Source: Allomyces macrogynus ATCC 38327 (lineage: Eukaryota; Blastocladiomycota; Blastocladiomycetes; Blastocladiales; Blastocladiaceae). From it: a DNA stretch of 64,000 bases. Made by a program: the position numbers and the translations under genes. Below are positions 33,588 through 44,557 of this stretch, piece by piece. The stretch lies in assembly GCA_000151295.1 (NCBI GenBank), contig GG745342.1, positions 749,109-813,108 of the forward strand. The letters are read 5' to 3'. The notes under the pieces were generated by a model, which did not search any database, had not been told where the DNA came from, and saw only the letters and a list, made by a program, of their open reading frames with translations. Position 1 is the first letter of the stretch. Every line of letters starts with the position of its first letter.

Positions 33588-34144
33588 TTGGCGCGCGCCG
33601 TGCGGATTAGGTGGAGAGTGGAGTGCTAGTCGCGGCGGAGGGGTCGCGCGCGAATCGTGAATGAATCTGGTCTTGTTTCTTGCTTGTCTGGCGTGATAGG
33701 TTCGAAACGGGGGATTCTGACCTTCTGGCGTAAGCACGATCAAGGAGGCGAAACGCTGGCGAACCATGAAACGCCGTGGCGCAAGTGGCTCAGGTGTGGC
33801 GCTGACGGAAGGAGCGTGCTTCGCCGACCTCCGCCGCTCCAGCACGGCACCACACCACTTCAAAGCAACCCCCAACTCGCAGCGGCGGCGACGGCGGCGA
33901 CGGCGGCGATGGCGGCGACGCCCAAGCTTTCCGGCCGGCGACGACAGCGACGACGGCCCTCGACTTCCCCGTTCTGCACTTGCATCGTCGCCGACTCCGC
34001 GCGCCGGACTGCCCGCATTTGATTGAACGGCGGACGCCCTGCAGCTTGCCGCCGTCGGTCGCCGCCGCCCCGTCGCCCGGCGCGCTCTCCCCGCCCTCGC
34101 GCTCGACCCTCACTGCAGTCCACGGCCCTTTCAGCACCAACACC
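33588..34144. other. Intergenic region upstream of a mucin-like gene
   Basis: It contains a GGCGGC-rich run near 33881-33912. The frame of the next gene stays open back to about 33980 without an ATG, so an unrecognised upstream exon supplying an N-terminus is possible. No separate gene is supported. Confidence 0.35.
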
Positions 34145-35617
34145 ATGGCGAGCAGGTTGAGCACGGTGCCGACTCCGTCGCCCACGTCGACCCCGTCGCC
34201 GACCTCCACGGGCTCGAGCACGCCGCCCCCAACGTCGACAACCAACTCGCCAACTTCCACGAGCTCGCCAACGTCCACCAAGGACCCGTCGACGTCAACG
34301 TCGGCCACGTCAACCTCGGCGACTTCCTCGCAAACGACCCCGCCGTCGTCGTCGAGTACCGCTCCCCCGACCTCGACCAAGGACACGTCCTCGACCTCCA
34401 TCACTGTCTCATCGACCATCACCGTCTCAACGACCATCAATGGCACGCCGACCGTGCTCATGCTCCCAACGACGTTCGCCACGACCAAGGCCGCCCCGAG
34501 CGACACGTCCGACTCGTCCGACGGTCCAGGCACCGCTGTCGTCGTCGTCGCCGTCGTCGTGCCCATCGTCCTGATCGCGGCGATTGCCGCACTCGTCGTA
34601 CGGTCGCGGTCGCGCCGCCGGTCGCGCGAGGCCGAGGCGAATGCGGCGGCCATGTCGCTGCACGCCATGCGCAACGCCAACGCCAACGCGGGCGTCACAC
34701 CGGGCATGCGGTCGTTCACGCCGCGCAATATGGGTGCCGGCGCGGGCGTCGTCTTCTCGCCGCCCACGCAGCCCGCGCAGCTCGTGCTCCTCTCGTCGGG
34801 CAAGGCCGCGAACGGCGGGTTCGGGCCGCAGCAGGGCCCGCAACAGTCGCAGCCGCAGGCCGAGGGCAACGTCTACCTGCCCATGCCCGTCTCGCAAGGC
34901 GACCCGAACGCGTACATGGTCCCGGCCGACGTGACCGGCGGGTCCGCCTCGGGCGGTGCGCCCATGTACGCCACTGGGCCCGGTGGCGTCCAGCCCGTCT
35001 ACATTGACGGCAGTGCCGGCCAGCCCATGTATGTCGACGCTGTCCCCGGCGCCGCGGGCCAGCCCATGTACATTGACGGTAACGGCATGCCCGTGGCCAT
35101 GGACTACGACTACGGCCCGCCCGGGCCGTACGTGTCGGGCCCGCCCGGTTCTGAGCCGGCGGTGTTCGCAACGGGGCCCGTACCCATGGACCCGGCGGGC
35201 GTGCCCGTGTCGATGCCTGTCCTCCCGCCGCTGCCGCCGCACGTGCAGCAGCAGACGACCGGCCCGCAGCAGCCCGGGCAGCCGCAGCAGCAGCAGTTCT
35301 CGCCGCAGCAGGGGCCGCAGTACGCGCCGCAACCGCAATATGTGCCGCAGCAGCAGCAGCAGCAGCAGTACGGTGGTGGGCAGGAAATGCTGCGCACGGG
35401 TCCGCGGCTCGCGGAGCCGCAGGTCGTTGCGATGAACGGGACGGGGCCGCAGCATATGCAGGCCGCAGTGTACGACACGATGGCGACGGACGGCGGGATC
35501 ATGTACGCGGACGCCGAGCCGCAGCGGGGTCAGCAGCAAGCTGGGCCGCAGTTTGCGCCAGAGGACCAGGGCCGCCGTGCGCAGCATGCCGACCAGGTGT
35601 TTGGGCGGCATTACTAG
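34145..35617 (+). CDS. Mucin-like single-pass membrane protein with a Gln/Pro-rich cytoplasmic domain
   Basis: From the ATG at 34145 the protein has 490 residues. Residues 1-125 are almost entirely Ser, Thr and Pro. A strong transmembrane helix follows (AVVVVAVVVPIVLIAAIAAL), then a basic stop-transfer stretch (RSRSRRRSRE) and about 310 residues of disordered Gln/Pro/Gly/Met-rich sequence with repeated PMYxDG units (AGQPMYVDAVPG, AGQPMYIDGNG). The layout resembles fungal wall-stress sensors (Wsc/Mid2 type), with an O-glycosylated extracellular rod and a cytoplasmic effector region, but no WSC cysteine domain is present. No signal peptide is seen after the chosen start, so either the transmembrane helix inserts as an N-out anchor or a small upstream exon is missing. 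Sensor function is inference. Confidence 0.7.
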   Translation: MASRLSTVPTPSPTSTPSPTSTGSSTPPPTSTTNSPTSTSSPTSTKDPSTSTSATSTSATSSQTTPPSSSSTAPPTSTKDTSSTSITVSSTITVSTTINGTPTVLMLPTTFATTKAAPSDTSDSSDGPGTAVVVVAVVVPIVLIAAIAALVVRSRSRRRSREAEANAAAMSLHAMRNANANAGVTPGMRSFTPRNMGAGAGVVFSPPTQPAQLVLLSSGKAANGGFGPQQGPQQSQPQAEGNVYLPMPVSQGDPNAYMVPADVTGGSASGGAPMYATGPGGVQPVYIDGSAGQPMYVDAVPGAAGQPMYIDGNGMPVAMDYDYGPPGPYVSGPPGSEPAVFATGPVPMDPAGVPVSMPVLPPLPPHVQQQTTGPQQPGQPQQQQFSPQQGPQYAPQPQYVPQQQQQQQYGGGQEMLRTGPRLAEPQVVAMNGTGPQHMQAAVYDTMATDGGIMYADAEPQRGQQQAGPQFAPEDQGRRAQHADQVFGRHY

Positions 35618-36019
35618 AGGGCGTTGGTGTGACCCGGCCCAACGGGTCTGTCCCCGTGGCCCGCCAAACTTTTCTAGAGAGTGGGGCGCGCGGACGGTTG
35701 GGGGGCTGTCACCGACCCGCTTGATATTGGTTGTTTTTGTGTTGTGTTGTGCTGGTGTTTGCGACTATTGCGTTCCATGTGGGAGGGTCGTTTCGCGCTT
35801 TCGCCATTTTGTCGTCTGTAGAGACCCTCTTGTCGTTTGGCATGGTCATTCGTGATTTCGTTTGGTTTGCTCGTCCTTTTCTTGCCTTGATTGTGGTCTC
35901 CTTGTCGTACCTGCAGTACACATTCTGTTGCTCTGATTTTATGGTTGCCGTTCAAATACAGAGCGCGTGAAGCGCGTCTTCATTCTAATCTTCTCGCTCG
36001 TCACTTCCGTTCCGCGTCC
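35618..36019. other. Convergent 3' intergenic region
   Basis: About 400 bp between two genes ending toward each other. It is T-rich on the plus strand and presumably holds both 3' UTRs. No gene is seen. Confidence 0.5.
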
Positions 36020-37535
36020 TCAGTCTCCCTTCTCCTCCGTCCTTTGCGTGTCTACTCCTTGGTCATTTCCCACCGGCCCGGCCGTGGGCGTGGGACCAGC
36101 AACGGGAGCGGACGCGCCACTTGACGACGTTGCGATCAGCAGGTCCGCTGACACGGGTGGCCGATCCTCGACGGACATCCGCACCTGCCGCGATGAAGAT
36201 GGACGCGGCGGCGTCTGGGCTAGGGCCGCCGGTGAACTCAACGCGCGCGAGCTCGACGCGTCCAGCGTCACAACATCATCATTGTCATCTTCAAGCAGGC
36301 CTGGGTCGGGCGCCACCGTGACCTGCTTGCCCGCGCGCGGCGACATGCTCGCGGCCTGCACCGTTGCGGCCCGCGCCGCGTCGACTGCCAGCGCCTCAGC
36401 TTCGGCAAAGAAATCGCGCAACCGCGGCGCCGGCGCGGTCGGCAGTGTAACTTGCCCACCAGCCGCCATGGGCGGCGGTACGGTCGCGACCTCGGCCGCA
36501 ATCACACGCACCTTCGCGTCGAGCGCGACCGCCTTGGCCGTCCACGCCCTCGCCTCCGCGCGCAACTTCGCGTCCACCTCCTTCACCTCCATCGCGACCG
36601 CCGCCACCGCCGGTTCCACGACCGCGTCCGCGATCCGCCGTTCCAACTCCTCCACCGCACGCGCGACCGCCGCCACCTGCGCGGCGACCGCACGATCCCC
36701 ATCGTCCCGGACCACCTGTTCCGCGCGCACCGCAGCCGTCCACGCGACCCGCTCGTCCTCGACCCGCCGCGCGACGGGGCCCAGGACCGCCTCGCCCCAC
36801 GCGGCTAACGTCGCGCGCACGCCGTGCTCGACGCCGGCGACCTGTTTCTGAAACGCCTGCAACACGACCACCGTATCGTTCACCTGCGCCGACGCCGCGT
36901 CGCGCCACTTGGCCTCGGCCCGAGCGACCGCGCTCGCGACCATTTCAGGCGCCGACCGGACGGCCGCTTGCAGCGCCGCCACGTCCGCGACCACGTGCGT
37001 CAGTTGCGCCGACAGCGAGGCCAGTTGGTCGGCCGTGTCCCGCGCCCCGCGGCCCGTCGCGTGCGCGACGGTTGATTGCACAAGTGCGTGGTGCGCGGTC
37101 AGGTTCGACACGTCGGTTTGCAGCGCGCGGTGCGCCGCGGCCAGGGCCGTCGTGAGTTGGTCGACGCGCAGACGGTCCGCGAGGAGTTGGGATTCGAGCC
37201 GGACCCGGAGGTCGCGTTCGGCCGCGAGGGATTGGTCGAGAAAGGCGACGCGCGCGGCGAGCCGTTGCAGGTCATGTTTGTCGAGGCTCGTGGGGCAGGC
37301 GGCGCCGGGGGTGGAGATGCCGAGTGGGGAGGTGGAGAGGCCGGTGCTAGAGGGCAGAGTGTCAGTGCCGTGAACGAAAGGGCTCGTTGGGAAGCAGCGG
37401 GACAGACCTGATGACGTCTCCGAGCATCGGCGCGTACGTGGACGTCGATGACGGCGGGACGAGCGGCAGGAGCGGCGGGATCGTCGGGCTCGACGGGAGG
37501 ATCCGGCCGGTGCCTATGGTTGCGACCTTTTCCAT
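36020..37535 (-). CDS. Ala-rich coiled-coil protein of unknown function
   Basis: Model on the minus strand: exons 37408-37535 and 36020-37346, about 484 residues from the ATG at 37535 (MEKVATIGTGRIL). The frame stays open further upstream, so the true start may lie in another exon. After a Pro-rich N-terminus, a heptad-rich coil runs from HDLQRLAARVAFLDQSLAAE through VKEVDAKLRAEARAWTAK. It is unusually rich in Ala, Val and Arg, with few Lys. The last 130 residues are acidic and Ser/Pro-rich (LLEDDNDDVVTLD). The intron uses a GTCTGT donor and CTCTAG acceptor and joins in phase. No family is recognised. Confidence 0.65.
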
Positions 37536-38331
37536 GGTGATGCTCGTGCTGGAAGTGTTTGGCGGTGCCGTGGCGCTCCCGGCGGGCGTACTGCTGCGTG
37601 GACGGAGCACGGCGTCGACCTTGCCCAGGGCGCGCTCCTCGTTGCGCCGGCACTTGACGTCGTCGGCTTGCCGTCGCTGCTCTACGCGTGTGACCGGGTT
37701 GGCGATGAGCGTATGAACGGTTGCGAGGTGAGAAGAATGCAACAGAAGGTGGGATCACCTTCTTTGAGCCGGATCGAGTCGAGCTCGCGGCGCTTCTCGC
37801 GCTCTATCCGGAGAGCGGCTGGGCGTCAGATGGTCATCCCATCATGGTCGATACTCTCAAATGCTGGTTGGCGAGAACTCGAGAATCCAAACCGTCTATT
37901 GTGTCCCAGTTCATGACCGTCTACGGCGTTATCCGCGGGCCAGTCCCACAGCTGGCCCTGGGTCGTTGGCGTCGGTGTTGTTGATGCATGCAACGTTGAC
38001 TGCCGGGAGTTGGAGGCGTGTGGAGCAATTGCAGGTGCTAAATCAATGCCGTCGCGGATGTCGACGAAGGTATCGGCGGTTTACGCGAGTTAACGCTTGA
38101 CTGACGTCCTCACGCGGTCATGTGTGAATGAAAAATGATACTTCAACTCGCACACCTCGCTCCAGCTCGGAGTCGCACGACGTCCGACGACGTCGTCGAC
38201 GTGTGCCCGTCCCGCTCCCCTCCGCCACCATTCGAACTTTGTGCAATCCAGCTCAGCACAAGCGAAAGCTTTCCCGACATCTCAACGGCGCTCATTCAAG
38301 TCCAGCAGCTGCAATTACTGCCACAACCCGC
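37536..38331. promoter_or_regulatory. Divergent region upstream of CEP76
   Basis: About 800 bp. It may include a further 5' exon of the minus-strand coiled-coil gene between 37535 and 37742, where the frame is open (VEQRRQADDVKCRRNEERAL). Otherwise nothing gene-like; both promoters should lie here. Confidence 0.4.
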
Positions 38332-40816
38332 ATGGAGCCGCCACACTTGCCCGTGGCCCTGTCGCTGGCCGCGACCGCCAATGTCGAGTCGGCCATTGTC
38401 TGGTCGAGCATCGAGGAGCACGTGCGCGGCGTCGTTGACGAGGCCGTCAACACACAGTGGGCCAGCGCCGGCGAAGAACACAAGATTGTCGCCGATGTGC
38501 GTGCGGCCGGGAGTGCGCCGAAAGCAATCTGGCCGCGGCTGACGCCCCCTGAGCAACTAGATCAAGCAAGATCTAGTCATGGCCGGGATCGTGGACGATT
38601 TGGTCTCGTCGATTCGGTCGGTATGGTCCCGACGGCGACGAACCGAGCGCATGCGGACGGGGCTGACCCAAAGTTGACGACGTTCGGACCTGCTTTCGTT
38701 TGCAGAAAGAAGACGCGGACTGCGTCAAGGATTGCAGCGGCAAGCACTCGGCCCGCTGATCTCTTCTCAATCGCAACTGCGACTGGTCGCCGACCTGCAC
38801 AGCAGCCAACATCGACGTCTCAACCAGGACCACCACGACAAGGGAATGCTGGCGCCAACTTGGACCCGCACACGGTTAGAATTCAAATCCACCGTGGGCG
38901 AGCTTTCTTGCACGACTTTGCACCCGAGGTATGAACAGATGTCGCGCTCCGATGATCGGCAGTGCTTGGAACGGCTGATCGAACCTTTTCGACTCGGCGC
39001 CTCACAGAGCTTCATTCACCTCGACGTGTTCGCATTCGGATCCCGCACGCGATGCACCGTCCGCGCGACCATCGACCCGACGTTCAACCTGACCCTCGCC
39101 CTCCCCAATCATGCCGCCACCCAACCGCACCTGACCTGGCCCGCCTTTGCCCTCGTCGTGACCACAACGAACCCGCTTCACCCGTCCCCACACCTCCTCG
39201 GCGCTGGATTCATCACCGACCTGGCTCCGTTCCGCACCACATCCCAATTGGTCCCGCTCACGATCCAGGGCGGCGAAACGACGGGCCTGCTCGAAGTGCG
39301 GCTCCAGTGCGGAAACTCCAACCTCTGGACGACGCCGCCGCCCAGCACCCCGCCGCGCCCGACTGACTGGACCGACGCAGCACTCAACAAGTGGTGGCGG
39401 TCCGTTACGCAGATCCTGCGCGCGCGGTACCCGTGGCTCGCTGGCCCCCCGACCGTGGATGATGGCCCTACCAGTGACGACCACTTCGCGCAGGGCGTCG
39501 TGCTGTGGGTGCACAACGAATCGGGCCACCGGCTCGCGGCACCGCACCTGATCACCCCGATTCGCGACCCGCGCACGGTCCCGACCGCGCGGCACGCCAT
39601 CCGGTTCGCCAAGCTTCTCCCAACCCTGGCCGCTCCCGCGACCGCGGGGACCAACCGCTCCGTCACCGACGCGTCTTGCTGGCCGTCCCCCCATTTCACC
39701 CTCGCGTGTGGTGCGACCGCGTCGGCGCGCGCGCGGTGCGTCCTGCTTGTGAGCCTCCTGCGCGGGCTGAACCTCGACGCGTACGTGACGCTTGGCACGT
39801 CGCCGCGCGGCGCGGCACTGTGGGTCACGGTGCTGCGGCAGGGGAGCAAGGGGGTGGTCGAGGCCGAGTTGATTGACATCGCCAGGTCGGCGGCAATGAC
39901 GCGACCGGGAATGCCGGCGACGGCGGTGTCCACGTACGCGCCCGACGGACCGCACGGGTGGACGGGCGTCTCGTGCATGTTCTCGGACTGCGGGGTGCTG
40001 GTCAGCGTACAGGATTGGCGCATGCCGCTGAGCCGGATCTTGTGGGACGTGAAGGGTGCCGGGTGGCGCGCGATGTGGGTCGGCGAGGGAGAGAGGCCGG
40101 TGGTGATGGGTCGGAAGGAGGTCACGGTTAAGGTGGATGACCGGATTGGGTCGTTTGTCGTTGAGCCTGACGGGTGGGCGGGGCGGGTTCCGCTGATCCG
40201 GCCGCGGGTTGACGTGGATGCGGTGGAGATGGCGGTGCAGGACGCGCTCATGGCGTGGTTGGCGACCCAGCGGCATTACCTTGGGGTATGTTGGATCGAG
40301 CCGTCTTTGCCGGTCGGCCCGACGACAAACTAACCGTGCAGAGTTGTCGTGTAGTTGGTCACTGTCTGGAACGCGGCGCTCCACGGCGCCATGCACCAGC
40401 TGCTCGCGTCCATGGACGCGCAGAGCCACTGGGCACCCACGACGTCGACAGCACGCGCTCCCACGACGACGGCCAACTCGTTTGACATGCACCATTTCGA
40501 ATCAGCGATCCGGGCCCTGATCCCACCGTCGTGGTCGTTTCGCGGCGCTCCGTCGTGCATCTTGCTTGGACCGCACGTGCACGCACTCTCCACCCACGCT
40601 GATCACATGTCCGGGTGGGCTCGCGGTGTCGCGGCACGCGCCATGGCCGACTGGGCACGGCATGAAGTGGCACGCGCGCTCGTGTCGGACCCGAGCGATG
40701 AAATGCGATTCGCGTGTGCGGTGCACGTCGTCGTGTACGGCGAGGCCGTGGCCGCGTGGATGGTGGTCGGCGCCGCGGTCCCACCAGAAGAAGACGACGA
40801 GGAAGGCGCTGAATGA
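38332..40816 (+). CDS. CEP76: CEP76-like centriolar protein
   Basis: Exons 38332-38496, about 38561-38616 (or 38620), about 38706-38928, 39008-40285 and 40355-40816; about 727 residues. The exact join between exons 2 and 3 is uncertain. The N-terminal helical region has IVWSSIEEHVRGVVDEAVN and MAGIVDDLVSSIR, matching the GIIDDVMKEL part of CEP76. Next comes DPHTVRIQIHRGRAFLHDF, equivalent to the first C2-like strand pair. The central transglutaminase-like segment (about residues 385-430) reads VLLVSLLRGLNLDAYVTLGT and ALWVTVL, aligned to the human LLCSLLLGYGLEAFVCVGT region. The C-terminal part has HFESAIRALIPPSWSFRG. CEP76 restrains centriole reduplication in animals and is retained in ciliated lineages. 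The usual catalytic His before the Trp is not present here, as expected for a non-enzymatic TGL fold. Confidence 0.88.
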
Positions 40817-41023
40817 GACTGTTTTGGGGGTGGAGGAGAAGACTGGTCATTGCAATCCTGTTTTGACAATCACACCCAGTTCCGTTGTTGGTATTCGCGA
40901 ATTCAAAAGCCCCATCACATCTCCATCACACCCAGGTGCGCACCCATCACACCTTTACACGCACTCGACGGCCCAAGAGCATGAACCGCAAGCAGACCGA
41001 CCCGGCCGCGCCAAACAGCATCG

Positions 41024-41515
41024 TCAGAGCACATTCACGGCCGCGCCGACAGACTCGCGCGCGGGCGCACTGTCGATCCCGCTCACGTTCGTGCACGCCG
41101 TAATGAGCGCGGCCGCAATCGGCGGCCCGCGGCGGTGCCCGGTGTACAACATCCCGAGCATTGACAGCAGTTCCTCGATCCCAAACAGTTGCGCGATCAC
41201 GGTCGCGTTGAGCCCAATAAACCCTCCGGCCGACAGGCCAAACACGATCGCGTAGACGAATAACAACGTCGTGTTCCCGCCGGCTGGCAGCCAGAAGGCC
41301 AAAGTCGCCAAGCCGTCACGACGAGTGAGAGCATGTAGGTGTTGAGGTTCCCCACCCTCACAGACCCATCCGGTTCCGACGCGCCCAACAATCGAGAGCA
41401 CGTTGACGACCGTCAGGAGCGTTATCGTGAACGCCGGGGACTGGTGCGCAACCGAAGCCAAATAGGTCGGCAACCCAGTGTCAACTGTCACTTGTTGCTG
41501 TGCTCGTACCTTCAA
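41024..41515 (-). pseudogene. 3' fragment of an MFS (monocarboxylate-type) transporter
   Basis: Minus-strand reading shows transporter helices: SPAFTITLLTVVNVLSIVGR, LATLAFWLPAGG, LLFVYAIVFGLSAGGFIGLN and a final PPIAAALIT. The segment between the first two is in another frame (VRVGNLNTYMLSLVVT), which is exactly the GxxNxx..SLVVT part expected after the conserved loop. Two nearby compensating frame changes (around 41300-41390) are therefore needed. The N-terminal six helices are absent upstream. This is a truncated and shifted relic, unless the shifts are sequencing errors. Confidence 0.6.
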
Positions 41516-41748
41516 TCAGCATGCAACCGTCTTGGCGTATTTCCAACTCTGAATATAGATCCTTCTGCCGACAGTGCACAAGAACAAATCAATAGAAACT
41601 TAACGGAACGAATGGAGGAACAAAAACGAGAGAATCGGAATCACCGCCATCAATCAAAACCCAACGCGTCGCAGCAGGACCCCGCGCGCTTCCAACACCA
41701 GAGCGAAACGCCAAAGCGGCCACGCCTGCTGTTGCGCCCGCCGAACCC

Positions 41749-42393
41749 CTAGATAGTCCGCGTGAGCTTAGACGGGCCGCCTGGCGTGTGTGCACGCGCA
41801 CGCTTCGATGACCGCGAGACCCCCACCAAGCGCGAGCTCGCCCCGCCAGTGTGACCACCATCGCCCGACGAGTCGCTGTCGGTGGCGCTCGCTCCGTTGT
41901 CTGTGGAAGACGAGGCATTCGAATCGGTTGCCGCGTCGGAGTCGGTCGAGTCCTCCGCCGTGGTCGAGTCAAATCCAGACTCGTCCTCCGTCCACCGCCC
42001 ACCAACGAGCTCCTCGTAGTCGCCCACCACAAACCCGTCGAGTTCGTAACCATGGCAATGCGAGTCATCATCCTCGTCATCGCCAACGGACGTCGCGGCC
42101 GGCGCTGCAGCGGCCGAGCCGTGAGTGGGATTCGGTCTGGTGAAGGGCGGCACCGGTGTGTCATTATCGTCCAAATCGTTGTCGAGAGCGGGTGGAGAAG
42201 GCGATGCCGCGACCTGTCCATACTGCGCTTGCGACGCGAAGACATACATGTCCCCCTCGCTCTCGATTTCGTTCTCTCCTTCCAGATCCGAGGTACCCGC
42301 CGTCGACTCGGCCGCGGCTGCGAGCTGCTCCTCCGCCACTCCCAGCACGGCGCCGTGAGATTGCACGGCCAGAACTCCAGCGACCGCAGGCAC
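41749..42393 (-). CDS. Acidic disordered protein, 5' end unresolved
   Basis: An open frame of about 215 residues or more on the minus strand, very rich in Asp, Ser, Thr and Glu (for example GDDEDDDSHCHGYELDGFVV, TEDSGF-like and DSTDSDAATDSNASSS stretches). It ends in a basic tail (SRSSKRARAHTPGGPSKL). The frame continues upstream to about 42455 without an ATG, so a first exon is missing from the model. The long bias-free reading supports coding, but composition is low complexity and no domain is recognised. Confidence 0.45.
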   Translation of the reverse strand: MPAVAGVLAVQSHGAVLGVAEEQLAAAAESTAGTSDLEGENEIESEGDMYVFASQAQYGQVAASPSPPALDNDLDDNDTPVPPFTRPNPTHGSAAAAPAATSVGDDEDDDSHCHGYELDGFVVGDYEELVGGRWTEDESGFDSTTAEDSTDSDAATDSNASSSTDNGASATDSDSSGDGGHTGGASSRLVGVSRSSKRARAHTPGGPSKLTRTI

Positions 42394-42616
42394 GTTCGCT
42401 GGCGCGACCAGCGCAGCAGTACCTCGAGTTTGCGCGACTAGCGGGACAAGGGCAGATACATTGCGTGCGTCTCACACCTCACTTGTCTCGCAGCGCTGCA
42501 TGACTTGCGCGTGTGTCTGACTTGGATGCATGCCAGAAACGCATCATTCCGTTGCTCAACTCTTGCGAAGACTTGAATCGTGGCCGACGAGACGACGTTG
42601 CCAATTTCATCAGAAT

Positions 42617-44557
42617 ATGGGCTCTATCTTGTCGACCACTCTCAGCGATGCTCACGAGGACCAATCTGCTACCGGGCCGACCCATAACGACCAGGCGCCG
42701 CACGCCGCGCCGTCTGAACCACAAGACGTCCCTGGCAGCACAGTCAATAACGATGCCGAGTCGACAAGGCGCACGGTGCACAACGATTCGGTCCAGAAGC
42801 ACCAGCCCCTGAAACGACTTACTTCGGCCTGGGCGCAACGGCCGTCTTCACCACGGGCGCCCACGACGAGCTCCCGAAATGGCCGCAGCGAAGCCTCTGA
42901 CGTGCCTATTCATCCGCGCAATCGCTACGCGGAACGGCCACCAGATTTTGCCGAGCTTGCTGCCGGGAACCAGAAGCTCGCCGAATGGTTTGGTCGACCC
43001 TGTTGCATGCGTTTCCATGTCCCTCGCGAATGCTCGGTCTAGCTCATGCCTTCCGTTGGTACTGATGCGTAGCCTTGTAATTGATCGCAAGACTGGTCGG
43101 CTGTCGCTCGATTTCGCTAATCCAAGTAGCGTCAAGTACGACCGTCCCCATTGATTCTGTCGCTCGAAGCAAATGAATGCGCTTCCGACCGTATTTTATC
43201 GACAGAGCGTTGACTTGCGCCCTTCTCAAGGCGCACTGGGACCTCGATGTTGATTTCCCGTTGGAATCACTTTGTCCAACTGTACTTTATCACTTGCTTT
43301 TCGGCTGCTGCCCGACGACGTTTGTTCTCATATTTTGGTCCTTGATTCTTGATCAGGTCACAAATCGCTTGAATTACCTGCACGAAATTGAGGACCTGCT
43401 TCACACCACAGGTTGCCATGGCTCGGCCACGATTCTCGACATGTACTTTGCTCGATGAGACCGATAGGTAGAGTTCCACCGTTATGATCGGGCGCTCATT
43501 GTCCTCGATCGAGTGTAGCGGAACGGGTTTTACTTGCATCTATCCGCTCCTCGGATGCCGGCTCCGAACCAAATGGCGCTTTGTCGCGACGGGTACGCTC
43601 TCCACCCTCTCTTTGCATTTGTATCCGCACCCACCAACCAATCGTTTTCATTAATCCTCACAGAAATCGATCCGGCTGCCGTGTCGTGTGCGATCGCCAA
43701 CATCGCCCGCAACGACCTCGCCGAGCGCATTCGCGTCGTCCAAACGTCGCCAACGGCCCCTTTCTTTGCGTCCACCACGGAACCCGACACGGCCATTACC
43801 GCGGTTATGTGCAACCCGCCCTTCTACATGTCGGCCGAACACCGCAAGGCGGCGAGCGACGTGAAGCGCACGCTGCACCCAACGACGCCGGGTACAGCCA
43901 GCGAAATGGTGACCGATGGCGGCGAGGTCGCGTTTGTGCAGAGGATGATGCGCGAGTCGGTCGACGCGGCGCACAAGATCGTCGTCTTCTCGGCCATGGT
44001 CGGGTTCAAGTCGTCGATTGCGGCATTGCGCGAGACGGCGAATGAACTGGGGGTACTTTGGTGCAATGTCGAGTCGCACACTCTCCACCTCTTTTCTCAC
44101 GACATTCTCGAGCTAGATTCCGTGCTTCCTCGTGCGGTCGTTGCACCAGGGCCGCACCGTCCGCTGGGTCGTCGCATGGTCGTTCTCGCCGGCTCTACGC
44201 GACCGCACGTGTCGGACTTTGAACGTCCCCGCTCGACGCGAGCTGACGGTCTCGCAGCTCCGCACTATTCTGACCGACGCGGGCATTGTCGTTGCCGCCG
44301 AAGACGACGACTGGCTGGAGTTTCCGGTGCAGGAGCCGACTTGGACGCGTGCGTACAAGCGACGCAAGCTGCACCATGGCGTGTCGGCCAGTAATGGCCA
44401 CGGCGCCAAGGAAACGATTAGCTTGTGGTGGTCACTTTGCGAGCGACCGTCTAGACAACCAGAAATGGAGATCACGGCCGTGTGGATTGCAGGGCCACGC
44501 GGTTCGGCTGTGTTCATGTCGTTCATGACTTTTGTGATCAATCAAATTGGAAAATGA
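42617..44557 (+). CDS. METTL16: METTL16-like RNA N6-adenosine methyltransferase
   Basis: Seven exons: 42617-42987, 43073-43135, 43206-43281, 43357-43442, 43519-43592, 43664-44052 and 44117-44557; 499 residues, phases consistent. METTL16 methylates U6 snRNA and hairpins in SAM-synthetase mRNA using S-adenosylmethionine. Family marks: HPRNRYAERPPDFAEL, RKTGRLSLDF, ALTCALLKAHWDLDVDFPLE, RLNYLHEIEDLL, the SAM-binding LDIGTGFTCIYPLLG near residue 200, FVATEIDP, the catalytic NPPF near residue 275 (VMCNPPFYMS), and GRTVRWVVAWSF. A C-terminal RNA-binding-like region follows (ELTVSQLRTILTDAGI). A 125-residue disordered N-terminal extension precedes the usual start. The first donor (GTTTGG) is the least certain; all other introns have clear GTAC donors. 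Confidence 0.92.

Noticed and set aside
39002..40495. Very long minus-strand open frames opposite CEP76
   Set aside because: They mirror the GC-rich codon pattern of the real exon on the plus strand and consist of Arg/Pro/Gly-rich sequence without domains.
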